Source: Streptomyces collinus (GTDB lineage: Bacteria > Actinomycetota > Actinomycetes > Streptomycetales > Streptomycetaceae). Taken from it: 64,000 bases of DNA. Every line of letters begins with the position of its first letter. Position 1 is the first letter of the stretch. Below are positions 52,001 to 64,000 of the stretch, piece after piece. The position numbers were made by a program, and so were the translations under genes. The notes under the pieces are model-generated. The model saw only the letters and a list, made by a program, of their open reading frames with translations, made no database searches and was not told the DNA's origin. The stretch lies in the NCBI RefSeq assembly GCF_031348265.1, contig NZ_CP133771.1:124001-188000 (forward strand). Direction: 5' to 3'.

Positions 52001-55000
52001 TGCGTGTCAGCGCAGATGTGACAGCAGCAGCTCGGTGAGACGTTCGGGGGTATGGAGTGGCAGGTAGTGGTCGGCGTCCGGGATCGTCTCGCCCCGGGCG
52101 CCGGGGACGCCGGTGACGAGTCGTTCGGCGATCACCGCGATTCCCGGGTGGTCGTGGTCGCCGTGGATGACCAGCGTCGGAGCGACGATGCCTCCGAGGC
52201 GCCGGGGTGCGCCCAACACCTCTGCCGGGCCCCGTCGTTCGCTTCAGAGCGGCCGTGAGGTACGGCGCCTCTCGACCGCCCTGGCCCCGCGCCCCCGCGA
52301 CGCCGGGACGATCCAGCCGGGAGGCACCTAGGGACCTTCGTTTGGATCACCGGGCGGACCAGAGGAAGATGCCAGCGACGTGGAGTCCGGCCAGGTAGAT
52401 GGTCGCGGTCTAGCGGGTCGCGATGCCCCGCCACTGCATCAGGCGGTCGATGTTCGCTCGACGGTGTTGCGCTGCTTGTACGTCTCCCGGTCGAGGGCTG
52501 GTGGCCTGCCGCCCCGGCTGCCCCGTCGCTGCCGGTGGCCACGCTGGTCGGCCGGGACCGGGATCACCGCCCGGATGCCGCGCTTGCGCAGGTGGTCGCG
52601 GATCGCGCGGGACGAGTAGGCCTTGTCCGCCAGAACCACGTTCGGTCTGGTGCGCGGACGTCCACGGCGCGCGGGGTACGCGCAGGCGGGCCATGACGTC
52701 GGTGAAGGCGGGTGCATCACCGGTCTGTCCGGCGGTGAGCACGAACGCCAGGGGCCGGCATCGGCCGTCAGCAGCGGCGTGGATCTTCGTGGTCAGTCCG
52801 CCGCGGGACCGGCCGATGGCATGGTCGGCCGGTTCGCCGGCCGGGGCCCCTGTTTGCGGGCTCCGGCCGCGTGCTGGTGAGCGCGCACGATCGTGGAGTC
52901 CACCGACACGGCCCACGCCAGGTCCTCGTCGGCATCAGCCTGGGCCATCAGCGTGGTGAAGACGCGCTCCCAGGTGCCGTCGACGGCCCACATCCGCAGC
53001 CGGTTGTAGACGCCACGCCGGTTGCCGTACTTCTCCGGCAGGTGGACCCACTGCGTTCCGGTCTGGAACTTGAACGCGATGGCGTCGATCACCTCCCGGT
53101 GATCCCGTCAGCGACCACCCCGCTGCGGCGCCCGGTCCGGGAGTAACGGCTCGATCCGCGCCCACTGCACATCAGTTAACGGCACACCCGGACCAACGAC
53201 CGACTGATCCAAACGAAACTGCCTAGTAGTGCTTCTTTAGGTTCTGGGCTGTCTGCGGCTTCTCCGAGCACTGGGTAGGGGGCGCCCGCAGGTCGTGCAG
53301 GTACCGGTCCAGCACCTCTGCAGGTCCTGAAGAATGTCGAGGACCTGGTAGAAGGTCAGACCGGTGTGCGTACTCTTGGGTCGAGCCGCCTGCGAGTGAG
53401 GAATGCCTGGGCAGCGGTGACGAGGGTGACGCGGTGGTGCCAGCCGCGCCAGGTGCGGCCCTCGAAGTGGTCCAGTCCGAGGCCATGCTTGAGCTCGCGG
53501 TAGTCGTGCTCGATCCGCCAGCGCATCTTCGCCCACCGCACCAGGTCAGCGGCCGGTGTGGTGGCGGGCAGATTCGATATCCAGTAGTCCGTCGGAGTGT
53601 CCTGGCCGTCCGGCCATTCAACGAGGAGTGTCTGGACGGGAAGGACACCGTCCTACCGGTTGCGGCCGCCGCCCGCCTCCTGAGCCGCGGCGAGGGACTG
53701 CTTGCCCGCAGGCCGCACCGTCAGTACCGCGAACCGCGAGGTCATCGCTGCCTTGCTGCCCTGGCGCCAGGTCACCTCGGTGAACCGATCGGCGCCGGCC
53801 TCCGCTGCGAGGACGCAGACGGCTCGTGGTGGGGTGCGATAGCGAGGAAGGGTGGGCGGCCCGAGTCCGCCATAAGCAGGCTGGTGCGGCTCGACGTCCT
53901 CCGGGTGGGCGACTTCCTTCCCGTTCAGGGCCAGGACATAGGACAGCCCTCGCTCCTGGAGACCGAGCCGAAACGGGGTGCTGACGCCGTAGCCGGCATC
54001 GGCGACCACGACCGGCGCCTTCAACTGCCAGTCGGTGAGTGTGTCCCAGCAGGCCGAGCGCGAGACGCCACTTCTCCTGGTGCATCACGTCGTCGGGGAC
54101 TCCTGCTCTGCGGCATCGGTCCGGTTCGTCCGTCCACTCACGCGGCAGATACAGCTGCCACTGCAACGGGCACGAGGCGGTGTCGGTGGCGGGATGGACA
54201 CTGACCGCGACCTGGCAGTTCGCCCGTTTGCCGACCGCTCCGCAGTACTGGCGGGGCCACCCCGGCCGACGCTTTGCCGCACTTGGGGAACGGCACGTCG
54301 TCGATGACCCACACCTCGGGCCTGACAACTTTGGACATCCGCTCGGCGATCCGCCGCCTGACGGGCAGCGGATCCCACGGCGACTGGTCCACGAACTGCT
54401 GCAGGGCCTGCATGTTCCCGTCCGGCAGACGCTCGGCCATCGGCTGGACCGACTTGCGCCGGCCATCGAGCATCAGGCCCCGCAGATAACACTCACCCCA
54501 CCGCCGCTGATCCCGCCGCGGCAACGACCCGAACACATCGGCAACGAACTCCGCCAACTCACCCCGGAGCCATTCCACTTCCCCCAACCTCACCCCGGGA
54601 AGCTGCCCACAAACAGCTGAGATGACTCAACGTAACGAAGCACTACTAGAAAGCTCCCGTCAGCGGTGCCGCCCCGCGGTGCGCCGGGTCCGTTCGCCGG
54701 GCTCATGCGGCTGCGGGGCGGGGACGCGCGAGACCGTCGCCGCGGCGCGGTGGTGGCGTACGGCGTAGACAGCGGCCGCGGAGATACGGCCAGCCACCGC
54801 CACACCGGCTGCGGCCACGCAGAGCAACACACCCGGCATAAGGCCCAGGAGTCTGCTCCCCGTGATCAGGAGGAAGCACGCGCCCGCACCCACGGCGAGA
54901 CACACCACCGCGTACCGGACCCGGCGCCGGAACTCCGCGTCGTGCGGGGCGGCGGCCGCGCCGACGAGGACGGCGACGTAGCAGACCAGGCCCAGGGCGG

Positions 55001-58000
55001 CCACGAGGGCGAGCGGCGTCTCGGGGGTCTTCACGAGGAGGCGGGCCACGGCGGCCGCCGCCCCGACCGTCGTGGCGGCGGTGACGGCATGGGCCAGCAG
55101 GAGCCGCGGCCCCCTCACGGCCGGAGCCTCGGTCCGCGTCACCGACTCCTCCGGGATCAGCAGAACGGGAACGGGCGGCTGACCCGGCCGGCCGCGCAGG
55201 AACGGCAGCACCACGCCGCTGAGCAGAGCGACCCCGACCACCACGGTGCGGACGTACGGGACGCCCACGCCGGGAAGGGCCGTCGGGAACCAGGCCGCCG
55301 TGACGAGCACGCCGTACGCGCCCGCCCACCAGGACGCCACCCGTGGTCCGCACACAGCGACGCAGGCGAGGGCGAACAGGGCGAGCGCCAGGACCGTCAG
55401 CGCCGCCGTCAGCGCGAGGCCGAGCCCGAGGGCGTCAGTGACAGGGCTCCACCACGTACTGCGCAACTGCACGGACCGGTCGCCGAACGTCTGGCTCGGA
55501 TGCAGCGCGCACCCGGCGCACAGCCCCACGAACAGCCCCAGGGCGAGGAGCGCGAGCCGCCCCACCACGTCGCGCCCACCGCGCGCACCGCCCCACGCGG
55601 CGACCGTGTGCCGGATGCCGGTGCCGAGGACGGCACCGGCGGGCAGGAGCAGGGGCAGCGCCAGCCAGGTGTAGACCGGGCGCAGCGTCTTGAGCTCCAG
55701 GAAGCCCAGGCGCAACCCGGACAGCATGATGTTGAAGCTGTCGCCCAGCAGCAGGTTCACGGCCAGCAGAGCGACACAGCCCGTCAACGCGGCGTCCCAC
55801 ACACCGAGTTCACCCGCTAGGTCGGGGTGGCGCAGGACCGCCCGGCGGCGCTGGAGGGCGGGGTGGGTGGCGAACGGCAGACCGCTTCCGCCACGTCCGG
55901 CGGCCAGATCGACGAAGAAGGTGTCCAGCCTCCGTCGCCGTTCGTCCCCCCGGCCCGTTCCGGTGGGGCCGCCCCGTACGGCGAACGCGTCGGCGTGCAG
56001 TTCCCTGGACTGCAGGAAGGCGTTGCGGGCCGCGTACAACAGGCAGGCGAGCAGAGCCAGATGGAAGGAGAGCCGCAGCAGGTACGCGCCTTCCGCGGCG
56101 TCACCGAACACGGCGAAGCAGAAGACGACGGCGAGCAGTACGAGGAAGGCGCCCCACAGCGCGGTGATGCCGTGGGTGAGGTCGAGGTCGCGGTGGCGGA
56201 TGTGGCCGAGCTCATGACGGACGACGACCTCGAAGGTGCCTCGATCCTCGTCGAACAGCTTCTCCATGCCGCTCGCGAGCTCGATGTGCCGACGCCGCCA
56301 GTGCCCGAACGCCACCGCGTTCTTGGTGTAGTCGTCGGCGTTCAGCCACACCCCGTGGACGGTGACCCCGGCGTCGCCTGCCAGCCGGAGCACCGCGTCG
56401 GCGAGGTCCGGCCGGTAGCCGGATCCCGGGCGCAGTCGCAGCAGGCGGCGGAAGAGGATCTGCCGGTACGGGCTGAGCCAGTACAGGACGAAGCCCCCCA
56501 CCCCCAGAATCCCCAGCGCCAGCCCCACCCGCGACTCGTCCCGGGGCTCCGCGGGCTGCGGGCAGTGCTCCTCCAAGTACCGCTTCAGGGCAGGTCCGTG
56601 CCCATCCGGTACCGGTTGCGGGGGCCACACCGGGGCCTGGCGAAGGATCTCGCGTTCCCTCGGGGACATCGGCAGGGTCAACTGGAACGACCTGAGCGCG
56701 CCCGGCCAACACAGGCTGTAGGCCTCGGACTTGGCTTTCTCCTGGCTGGTGGTGGCCGGAAAGGCGATCGTGACGGCGGCGGCCGCCAGGGCGGCACAGA
56801 AGAGGAGGGCCCGTGCGAACACGTCAGCGCCCGGTCGCCGCTCAACCGTCTCCCTCTGTGTCTGTATCTGGGGCTGGATCCCCAGTGTCCGTGGCGTCCG
56901 TCGTGTCCGTGGCCAGCATGCGGACGAGCTCCGCCAGCACGGAGTCGGCGACCCGTTCGGCCCGCTGCTCGGAGACATGACGCAGGGCGCCCGACAGCGC
57001 GGCCGCGCGCCAGCGGGCCAGTTCCGCCGCCGCCGGCACGGCGGGTGCGGCGGGCTCGGGCGGCTCCACCTCGGCCCGTCGCCGACGCCGCGCCACCCGG
57101 CCCACGAGGCGCGAGGTCAGCCTGCTCACCAACTCGGCCGACATCACCCCGAGCACCCCGGCCGCCGCCGACAGCGCCGCGGGCGTCACCGCGTCGGTCG
57201 GCAGCCCGAGGATGTCCACCGACAAAGGCCTACGGCGCCACAGCCGGGGGCGGAAGTGGCTCCGGGCCCGCCGCTCGAAGAGCGGGAGCTCCTCCGCGGC
57301 CACCTCGGTCACCACCGACTCGGCCAGGGCCCGCGCGAGCAGACGGCGCTCCGCGTCGAGCCGCCACGGGCTCGTGGACAGGACGGTGCCGGACGGTGTC
57401 GGAGTCGTCATGAGTGTGCGTCAGCCCCCCGCTGCGTCGTCAACCCCCGCCGCGACTGCGCGAATTCGGACATCGGCACATGTGTCGCCACGTGTCGCAA
57501 GTATGGACCCGTGCTCCTCGCCCTGTCCGGCGAACGGCGCGAATCAGGCCTTGCGGGCCACACCCGCGTACACCGGCACGATGCCCTCCGCCTGCAGGCT
57601 ACGTCCTGCGGGTCCGGCCGCCATCCGGACACCGGGATCAGGCCCGGCCCGAGCAGCTCCAGGCCCTCGAAGAAGCGCGCGAATTCGGCCAGAGAACGCG
57701 GATGGAAGGGCGTACCGCTGCGCCGGAAGTGCTCGGCCGCCTTCCCGATGGCGTCTGGGTTCAGGTCCGGGGTGACCTGGGACAGGATCAGATGGCTGCC
57801 CGGGGCGAGCGCGGCGACGTACTTCTTCAGCAGGCCGTACACGTCGTCCCCGTCGGGCTCGTCGCCCAGGTTGGACAGCGCCACCAGGGACAGCGCCACC
57901 GGCCGGGTGAAGTCCAGGGACTCGGCGGCCCGGGCCAGCAGGGTGTCGACGTCGCGGAACCGACGCCGTCGGCCCATGCCCGCAGCGACTCCCGCTCCTC

Positions 58001-61000
58001 GCCGGCGTCCACCTCGAGCGTGATGGTCACCCGGGGGACGCTGCCGTGCGTACCGACGAACGCCCGGAACTTGCGCAGCGCCACCTCGCCGTCCGCCCAG
58101 GTCCCCTCGATCGCCGGGCCGCTCTTACCGAACGTCATCCGCACGTGGAAGTCTCCGCCGCCGGGCTGGCCCGTTGGCGAGGTGCTCACTGCTGCTCCGG
58201 GGCACGTGGTTTCTCGTTCACCTGTGCTGTGACGCTGGCTTCGGCACCTCAGCGCGGTCCGCCACGACACCGTGTCCGCAGGGGAAGAACAGGAACACCA
58301 TCGGATGCTCGCCCCCGCCGGAGCGCCCCCACCTCTCGACTGCGGCCCCGCACTCCAGGCACGAGGGCAGCGGCCAGTCTTCCGGATACGGCAGCTCACC
58401 GGCTTCGAGCGCCTGGACGCGCCGTTGCACTACCTGATCGAGTGCCTCGATCCGCTTGAGCGGGAGGATCGCCCGGCCGTCGGGGTCGCGTGTGCGAGTA
58501 CGCCTTGTCGGCCAGGACCAGGTCCGGCCTGGTGCGGGGCCGTCCTCGCCGACGGGGAACGCGCAGGCGGGCCATGACGTCGGTGAAGGCGGGTGCGTCA
58601 CCCGCCTGGCCTGCGGTGAGAACGAACGCCAGAGGCCGGCAGTGGGCATCGGCAGCGAGGTGGATCTTCGTGGTCAGCCCGCCGCGGGACCGGCCGATGG
58701 CATGGTCGCCGGGTTCGCCGGCCGGGGCCCCTTTTTGCGGGCCCCGGCCGCGTGCTGGTGAGCCCGCACGATCGTGGAGTCCACCGAGACGGCCCAGTTG
58801 AGGTCCTCGTCCGCGTCGGCCTGGGCCACCAGGGCGCTGAAGACCCGCTCCCACGTGCCGTCGACGGCCCACATCCGCAGCCGGTTGTAGACCCCTCGCC
58901 AGTTGCCGTACTTCTCCGGCAGGTGAACCCACTGCGTGCCGGTCTGGAACTTGCAGGCGATCGCGTCGATCACCTCACGATGGTCCCGCCAGCGGCCTCC
59001 TCGCTTCGGCGTCCGGTCCGGTCGTAAGGGCTCAATCCGCGCCCACTGCGCATCCGTCAACGGCACACCCGGAGCAACGACCGACTGATCCAAACGAAAC
59101 TGCCTAGCCCCGGTACCGGGCCACCGCCTCCTCGGTCCTCGCCGCATCCGCACCCTCCGCCGCCCAGGCCACGTATCCGTCGGGCCGTACGAGGACGGTC
59201 GTACGGCGGTCGCCCGCCCAGCGCTCCACGGTCAGCCACCCCTCACCGGCACCGGGGCCTTCGTACGTCCCGGGTGTGATCAGCACGAACCGGCCGCCAC
59301 GCAGCGCCTCGTAGAGCCGGCCGCCCTTCAGGGCGACGTCGGGGACACGGGTGCCGGTGAGGCGGTGGGTGCCGCGGGGGGCGGGATAGGCGTAGCCGAT
59401 GCCGGTGATCTGGCCCAGGGCCTTGCGCTGGACGGGCGGGGCCATGTCGACGAACGCGGAGACCAGAGCGCGGGCGGCACGCAGCAGCGGGTTCCGCGCG
59501 CGGGCCAGCCGGACCAGTCCGCCACTGCTGCGCAGCACCGCCCTGCCGACCGGGTGGCGCTCCGCCTCGTAGCTGTCGAGGAGCCCCTCGGGCGCCCGGC
59601 CCTGGACGGCTGCGGCGAGTTTCCAGCCCAGGTTGGCGGCGTCCTGAAGGCCGGTGTTCATACCCTGTCCGCCGGCCGGCGAGTGGATGTGCGCGGCGTC
59701 CCCGGCAAGGAAGATCCGCCCGACCCGGTAATGGGGTGCCTGGCGCTCCTCACTGTGGAAACGGGAGAGCCAGCGGGCGTCGTGCATGCCGTAGTCGGTG
59801 CCCAGGGCACGGCGGGTGATCTCCCTGACCTCGTCGAGGTCGAGCGGGGCGTCGTCGGAGACCTCGTTGCGGCGGTTCCAGCCCATGACCCGGTACCAGC
59901 CGTCGCCGAAGGAGGCGATCATCGCGAAGGCGTCGCCGCGGCCGTTGACAGTGAGGACACCCTCGGGCTTCTCGGCCAGCCGGACATCGGCCAGGATCAG
60001 CGACTTGATGACGGAGACACCGGGGAAGTCCAGGCCGATCGCCTTCCGCACGGCGCTGCGGTGACCGTCGGCGCCGACGACATAGGCGGCCCGGCGGGTG
60101 ACGACCGCGCCGTCCGCGCCGCGCACGTCGAGGTCGACCCCCTCGTCGTCCTGCCGCAGCCCCACGACCTCGCTCTCGTACGCGAACTCGACCCCAGCCT
60201 CCCGGGCTCGCCGCTCCAGGAGCCGCTCGACCTCGTACTGCGGGGTGATCAGCAGGAACGGGAAACGCGAGGGCAGAGTGCTCAGATCGAGGGAGAGGCG
60301 ACGGAAGAGCCGCAGGCCGGTGATGGTGCCGCCGGTGGCGAGGAGTTCGTCGGCCAGTCCGCGGGCGTCGAGTTGCTCCATGGTGCGGGCGTGCACCCCG
60401 AAGGCCCGAGAGAGGTTGCTGATCTTGCGCGGCCGCTTCTCGACGAGCGTCACGGTGACGCCGGCTGTGGCGAGGTCACCGGCGAGGAGCAGGCCGGTGG
60501 GCCCGGAGCCGACGACGATCACGGTGCGGTATGGGGCGGTGCCGTTCATGGTGGCCTCCTGTTGCCAACGCCGGCTTGCCATCGACTGCGTGCCAACGGG
60601 TGTTGGCCAACACTCGTTGACGAAGGTAGCGGGGGCCCGGGATAGGTGTCAACAGTCGTTGGCAAACATCTGTTGGCGAACACTTGTTGACCTACGCCCG
60701 TTGGCCTACGCTTGTTGGCATGAACGGCAGCGACAGCATCTCCACGGGTCCGGGCTCCGGTGTCGCCCGCCGCTCCGACGCCACCCGCGGCGCGATCCTC
60801 GCGGCCGCCCGCGAGCGCTTCGCGGCCGACGGCTACGAGCGAGCCACCATCCGGGCCATCGCCAAGGACGCGAACATCGATCCGTCGATGGTGATGCGGT
60901 ACTACCGCAACAAGGAAGGCCTCTTCGCGGCGGCCGTCGCCATCGACCTGCGACTGCCGGACGTGAGCGGAGCGGAACGCCGGCACAACACGGGACGGAT

Positions 61001-64000
61001 CCTCGTCGAGCACTTCCTCGACATGTGGGAGAACAACGAGGTCCTCACCGCCCTGCTGCGGGTCGGCGTGACCAACCAGGCGGGGGCGGAGCGCATGCAG
61101 GGCATCCTGAGGGACCAGCTGCTGCCGGTCACCCGGCAGGTGTGCCCCGACCCCGAGCAGGTCCCGGCACGGGCGGCGCTCATGGCGTCGCAGCTCCTGG
61201 GCCTGGCGCTCACGCGGTACGTACTGCGGATGCCGCCGGCGGTGGGGCTGGCGCGGGCGGAGATCGTGGCATGGCTGGCACCCACGATCCAGCGGTACCT
61301 GACCGCGCCGAGTCCCTGATGGGACAGTCCGGAAGTCGCAGGCGATTGCTCACCTCATGATGGTCCCGCCAGCAGCCACCCGGGCTCGGACTGCACCCCG
61401 TGCGCAGCAGTCAACGGCACACCCGCACCAACGACCGACTGATCGAAGAAACCGCCCAGCCGTCTCGCCGCGAACCGTCGGCGTTGACCAGGTGAGCACG
61501 GGGGGTGCCTTCCCGGCCGACACCGATGACGATCGGCCGGGTGTGGTTCGCTACCAGGGTGACTCAGGACTTGGAGATCGTCGCATTCGAATCCGCCGAG
61601 GCATTCCAGGCATGGCTCGGCGAGAACCACGCCATCTCGCCGGGCATCTGGCTCAAGCTTCGCAAGAAGGGCCCCGGAATTGTCGCACTGGACTACGCCC
61701 AGGCGCTCGACGTGGCACTCTGCTACGGCTGGATCGACGGCCAGAAGGCCAAGTTGGACGACCAGTGGTGGCTCCAGCGGTTCACCCCGCGCAAGCCGCG
61801 CAGCAAGTGGTCCAAGGCCAACCGGGACAAGGCGACAGCCCTGATCGAGGAGGGCCGGATGCGTCAACCGGGGCAGGCCGAGATCGACCGCGCCAAGGCA
61901 GACGGCCGCTGGGAGGCGGCCTACGACGGCGCCAAAACCGCCACGGTGCCGGACGACCTCGCGGCGGCCCTGACCGCCGACCCGGCCGCGGCGGAGTTCT
62001 TCGAGACACTGGACCGGCAGAACCGCTACGCGATCCTGTACCGGCTCCAAGACGCCAAGAAGGCCGAGACCCGGGCGCGCCGGATCGAGAAGTACGTGGC
62101 GATGCTGGCGAGGGGCGAGAAACTGCACCCCTAGCCACGGAGAGGAACCGTGGCCGTATGGTGCCCTGGGGTCCCGACGCGTGCGGGAATCGTCGGAAGA
62201 AAGCACGCTTCGATGCCAACCAGCGCAAAAACTCTCGACCGGCGCATTGAGCCAGCGAATGGGCCTGTCCAGGACGGCCGTGCAATCAGCCAGGCCGCCG
62301 TGGAGGTCACGGCGTCGGCGCCTGCGGGGCGACGCACCACCGACTCCTGCGGCAGCACGACCCGCTCGGCGTCGGCGTACACGCCGTGGACCGCAGCCCG
62401 ACTGCTGCGCCCGAGCGACACGCCGCTGCGCGTCGCGGCGGAACGGTATCGTCACCGCCCGCGGCCGAGGTCGCGGCCGGCCGGTTTCCCGCGTGGCCCG
62501 GAACGGCGTCACCGGGCCGGGATCGGCTGAGTGATGTTCAACGGATTTCCGTCGGGGTCCGAGATGTGGGCGACGCGCTCTCCCCACGGCATGTCGTTGG
62601 GGCCGCTGCGGACCGAGCCGCCCAGCGCCACCACCCGGCCGAGCGTCTCGTCGACGTCCTCGACACCGATGCTGAGCAGGATTCGCGACGCCGGCCCGGT
62701 CCCCGCGTTCGCCTGGGCCACGAGTCCGAGGTCGGTGTCGCCGATGCGCAAGCCGAGGTAGAAGGGCGGGCCTTCCGCCGGTACCCGGAAGGTCTCCTCG
62801 GCGCCGAACAACTTCATGTAGAAGCCGAGCAGAACGTCCTGGTGGGCGGTCACGATCACGGGCTGGATGGTGGACATGGCACTCCTGTCGAGAACGGTCG
62901 TGTCGCCGGGTAGACCGTTCGAGGAGGATGAACTCATCGCCAGTCCGCTCCACCGCACGAGCGTTCGGGGATTCAGGGGTGCGGAGCAGTTCAGGGACAG
63001 ATGGTGAAGGCCGTTCGCGGCGGAGGAAAGCCCGACGAGGTCAACGCCTGTGGCCATCGTGCAAGTCCAACCGCTCCCCTTCGAAGCCCGCACGGAAGCC
63101 GCGGTCGTGCGAGACGACGACGACCGCCCCCGGGTATGCCGCGAGCGCGGTCTGGAGCTCGTCGACCAGGTCGAGCGCGATGTGGTTCGTCGGCTCGTCC
63201 AGTACGAGGAGGTCCGCGGGGCGGGTCACCAGGCGCGCGATCTGAAGCCGCCGTCGCCGGCCGACGGACAGAGCGGCGACCGGGACGTACAGGTCCTCTT
63301 CCCGGAACAGGCCCAGCGCCAGGAGTTGTTCGCCGTACTCGTCCGGCGGTCCGGGCCGCCCGGCGGCGAACGCGGCGAGCAGCGGGAGCCGTGTGGAGTG
63401 CGCGGGCAGTTCCTGTGGGAGGTAGCCGATCCGGTCAGGGCGGCGTGCCGTGCCCGCGTCCGGCTCGAGGTCGCCTGCCAGGACACGCAGGAGCGTCGTC
63501 TTACCCGCCCCGTTCTCTCCCGTGACCAGCAACCGCTGCCCGGGCGCGATCACCAAGGAGTCGTCCAGACGCAGCCGTTCACCTACGCGTACGCCATCGA
63601 ACTCGGCGAGGGCCCCCCGGGTGGCCGGGCCGTCCGCTGCCGACAGCGCCGACGTGAAGCGGAGCGGTGCCGGCGGTGTTGCCACCGGGTTGCGCCGCAG
63701 TTGGGCCAGGCGCTCCCGGACGGAGCGCACCTGTCCGCCGAGCTTCGCCTCACTGGACCGGCGGTGCTTGCCAAACCCCTGCTTCGGGTCCCGACCGGTG
63801 GTGGCGAGCCGCCTCCCCGCGGCCTCGAGACGTTCCTCCATGCGGGCCACCTCCTCAGCCCAGTCCGCGTACCGCTGCTCCGCGGCGCGCCGGGCGGCGG
63901 CCTTCGCGGCGCGATAGCCGGCCCAGCCGTCGCCATACCGGCGCACGGTTCGTTCATCCCGGTCGACCTCGAGGATCATGGTGGCGACGCGTTCCAGGAA

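Overview
The window is high-GC actinobacterial DNA, almost certainly from a linear Streptomyces chromosome arm or a large linear plasmid. The evidence is a tap/tpg pair for telomere-end replication (46.8-49.5 kb), many GTG starts, ATGA-coupled gene pairs, Streptomyces-type IS5, IS701, IS21 and IS481 relics, and an unusually high load of broken genes. No rRNA, tRNA, CRISPR or replication origin was recognised.

Layout. 0-10 kb: small stress and hypothetical genes, an esterase, a VOC/WYL-regulator divergent pair, an orphan mreB paralogue and several decayed genes (DUF4440-like, IS481, AsnC, carboxylesterase). 10.6-18.3 kb: a GGDEF diguanylate cyclase, a secreted SH3-like protein, an ankyrin-repeat protein, an orphan P450 and a GNAT acetyltransferase. 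19-26.4 kb: an APH-family kinase, a CAP-domain surface protein, a two-component system, an ECF sigma factor with its coupled membrane partner, and a secreted I36-type inhibitor. 26.7-33.5 kb: a TetR/flavin-monooxygenase pair with a double operator, then a TetR-led operon (enoyl-CoA hydratase, molybdopterin oxidoreductase, thioesterase). 35.2-46.6 kb: a steroid ring C/D (HIP) catabolic cluster. 46.8-49.5 kb: tpg and tap. 49.6-64 kb: a secreted inhibitor, an FeS-type photolyase, nested IS elements, an M48 membrane protease, a second TetR/flavin-monooxygenase pair, YdeI and VOC proteins, and the end of an ABC-F protein.

How the genes work together. The HIP cluster carries kstR2, fadA6, ipdF, ipdE1/E2, ipdC, ipdB, ipdA, echA20 and two further SDRs. 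They would convert the bicyclic steroid remnant HIP, as its CoA ester, through beta-oxidation of the side chain, ring D opening (EchA20), ring C opening (IpdAB) and thiolysis (FadA6). Each of the two divergent promoters has one KstR2-type box. No fadD3 (HIP-CoA ligase) is present, and a further acyl-CoA dehydrogenase gene survives only as an internally deleted remnant.

The most novel signals are regulatory. First, an 18-bp palindrome (YCCTGACA-N2-TGTCAGGR) occurs three times, each exactly 22 bp before a TANNNT -10-like hexamer and each ahead of a small secreted cysteine-containing protein: an apparent undescribed regulon. Second, an in-phase array of 14-bp units (CCAAC-N4-GTTGG type) fills the promoter between a TetR gene and a flavin monooxygenase. 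Third, a 103-bp promoter-like repeat occurs at 13.3 and 20.1 kb. Pseudogene calls rest on reading the DNA in shifted frames; sequencing error cannot be excluded for single-base shifts.
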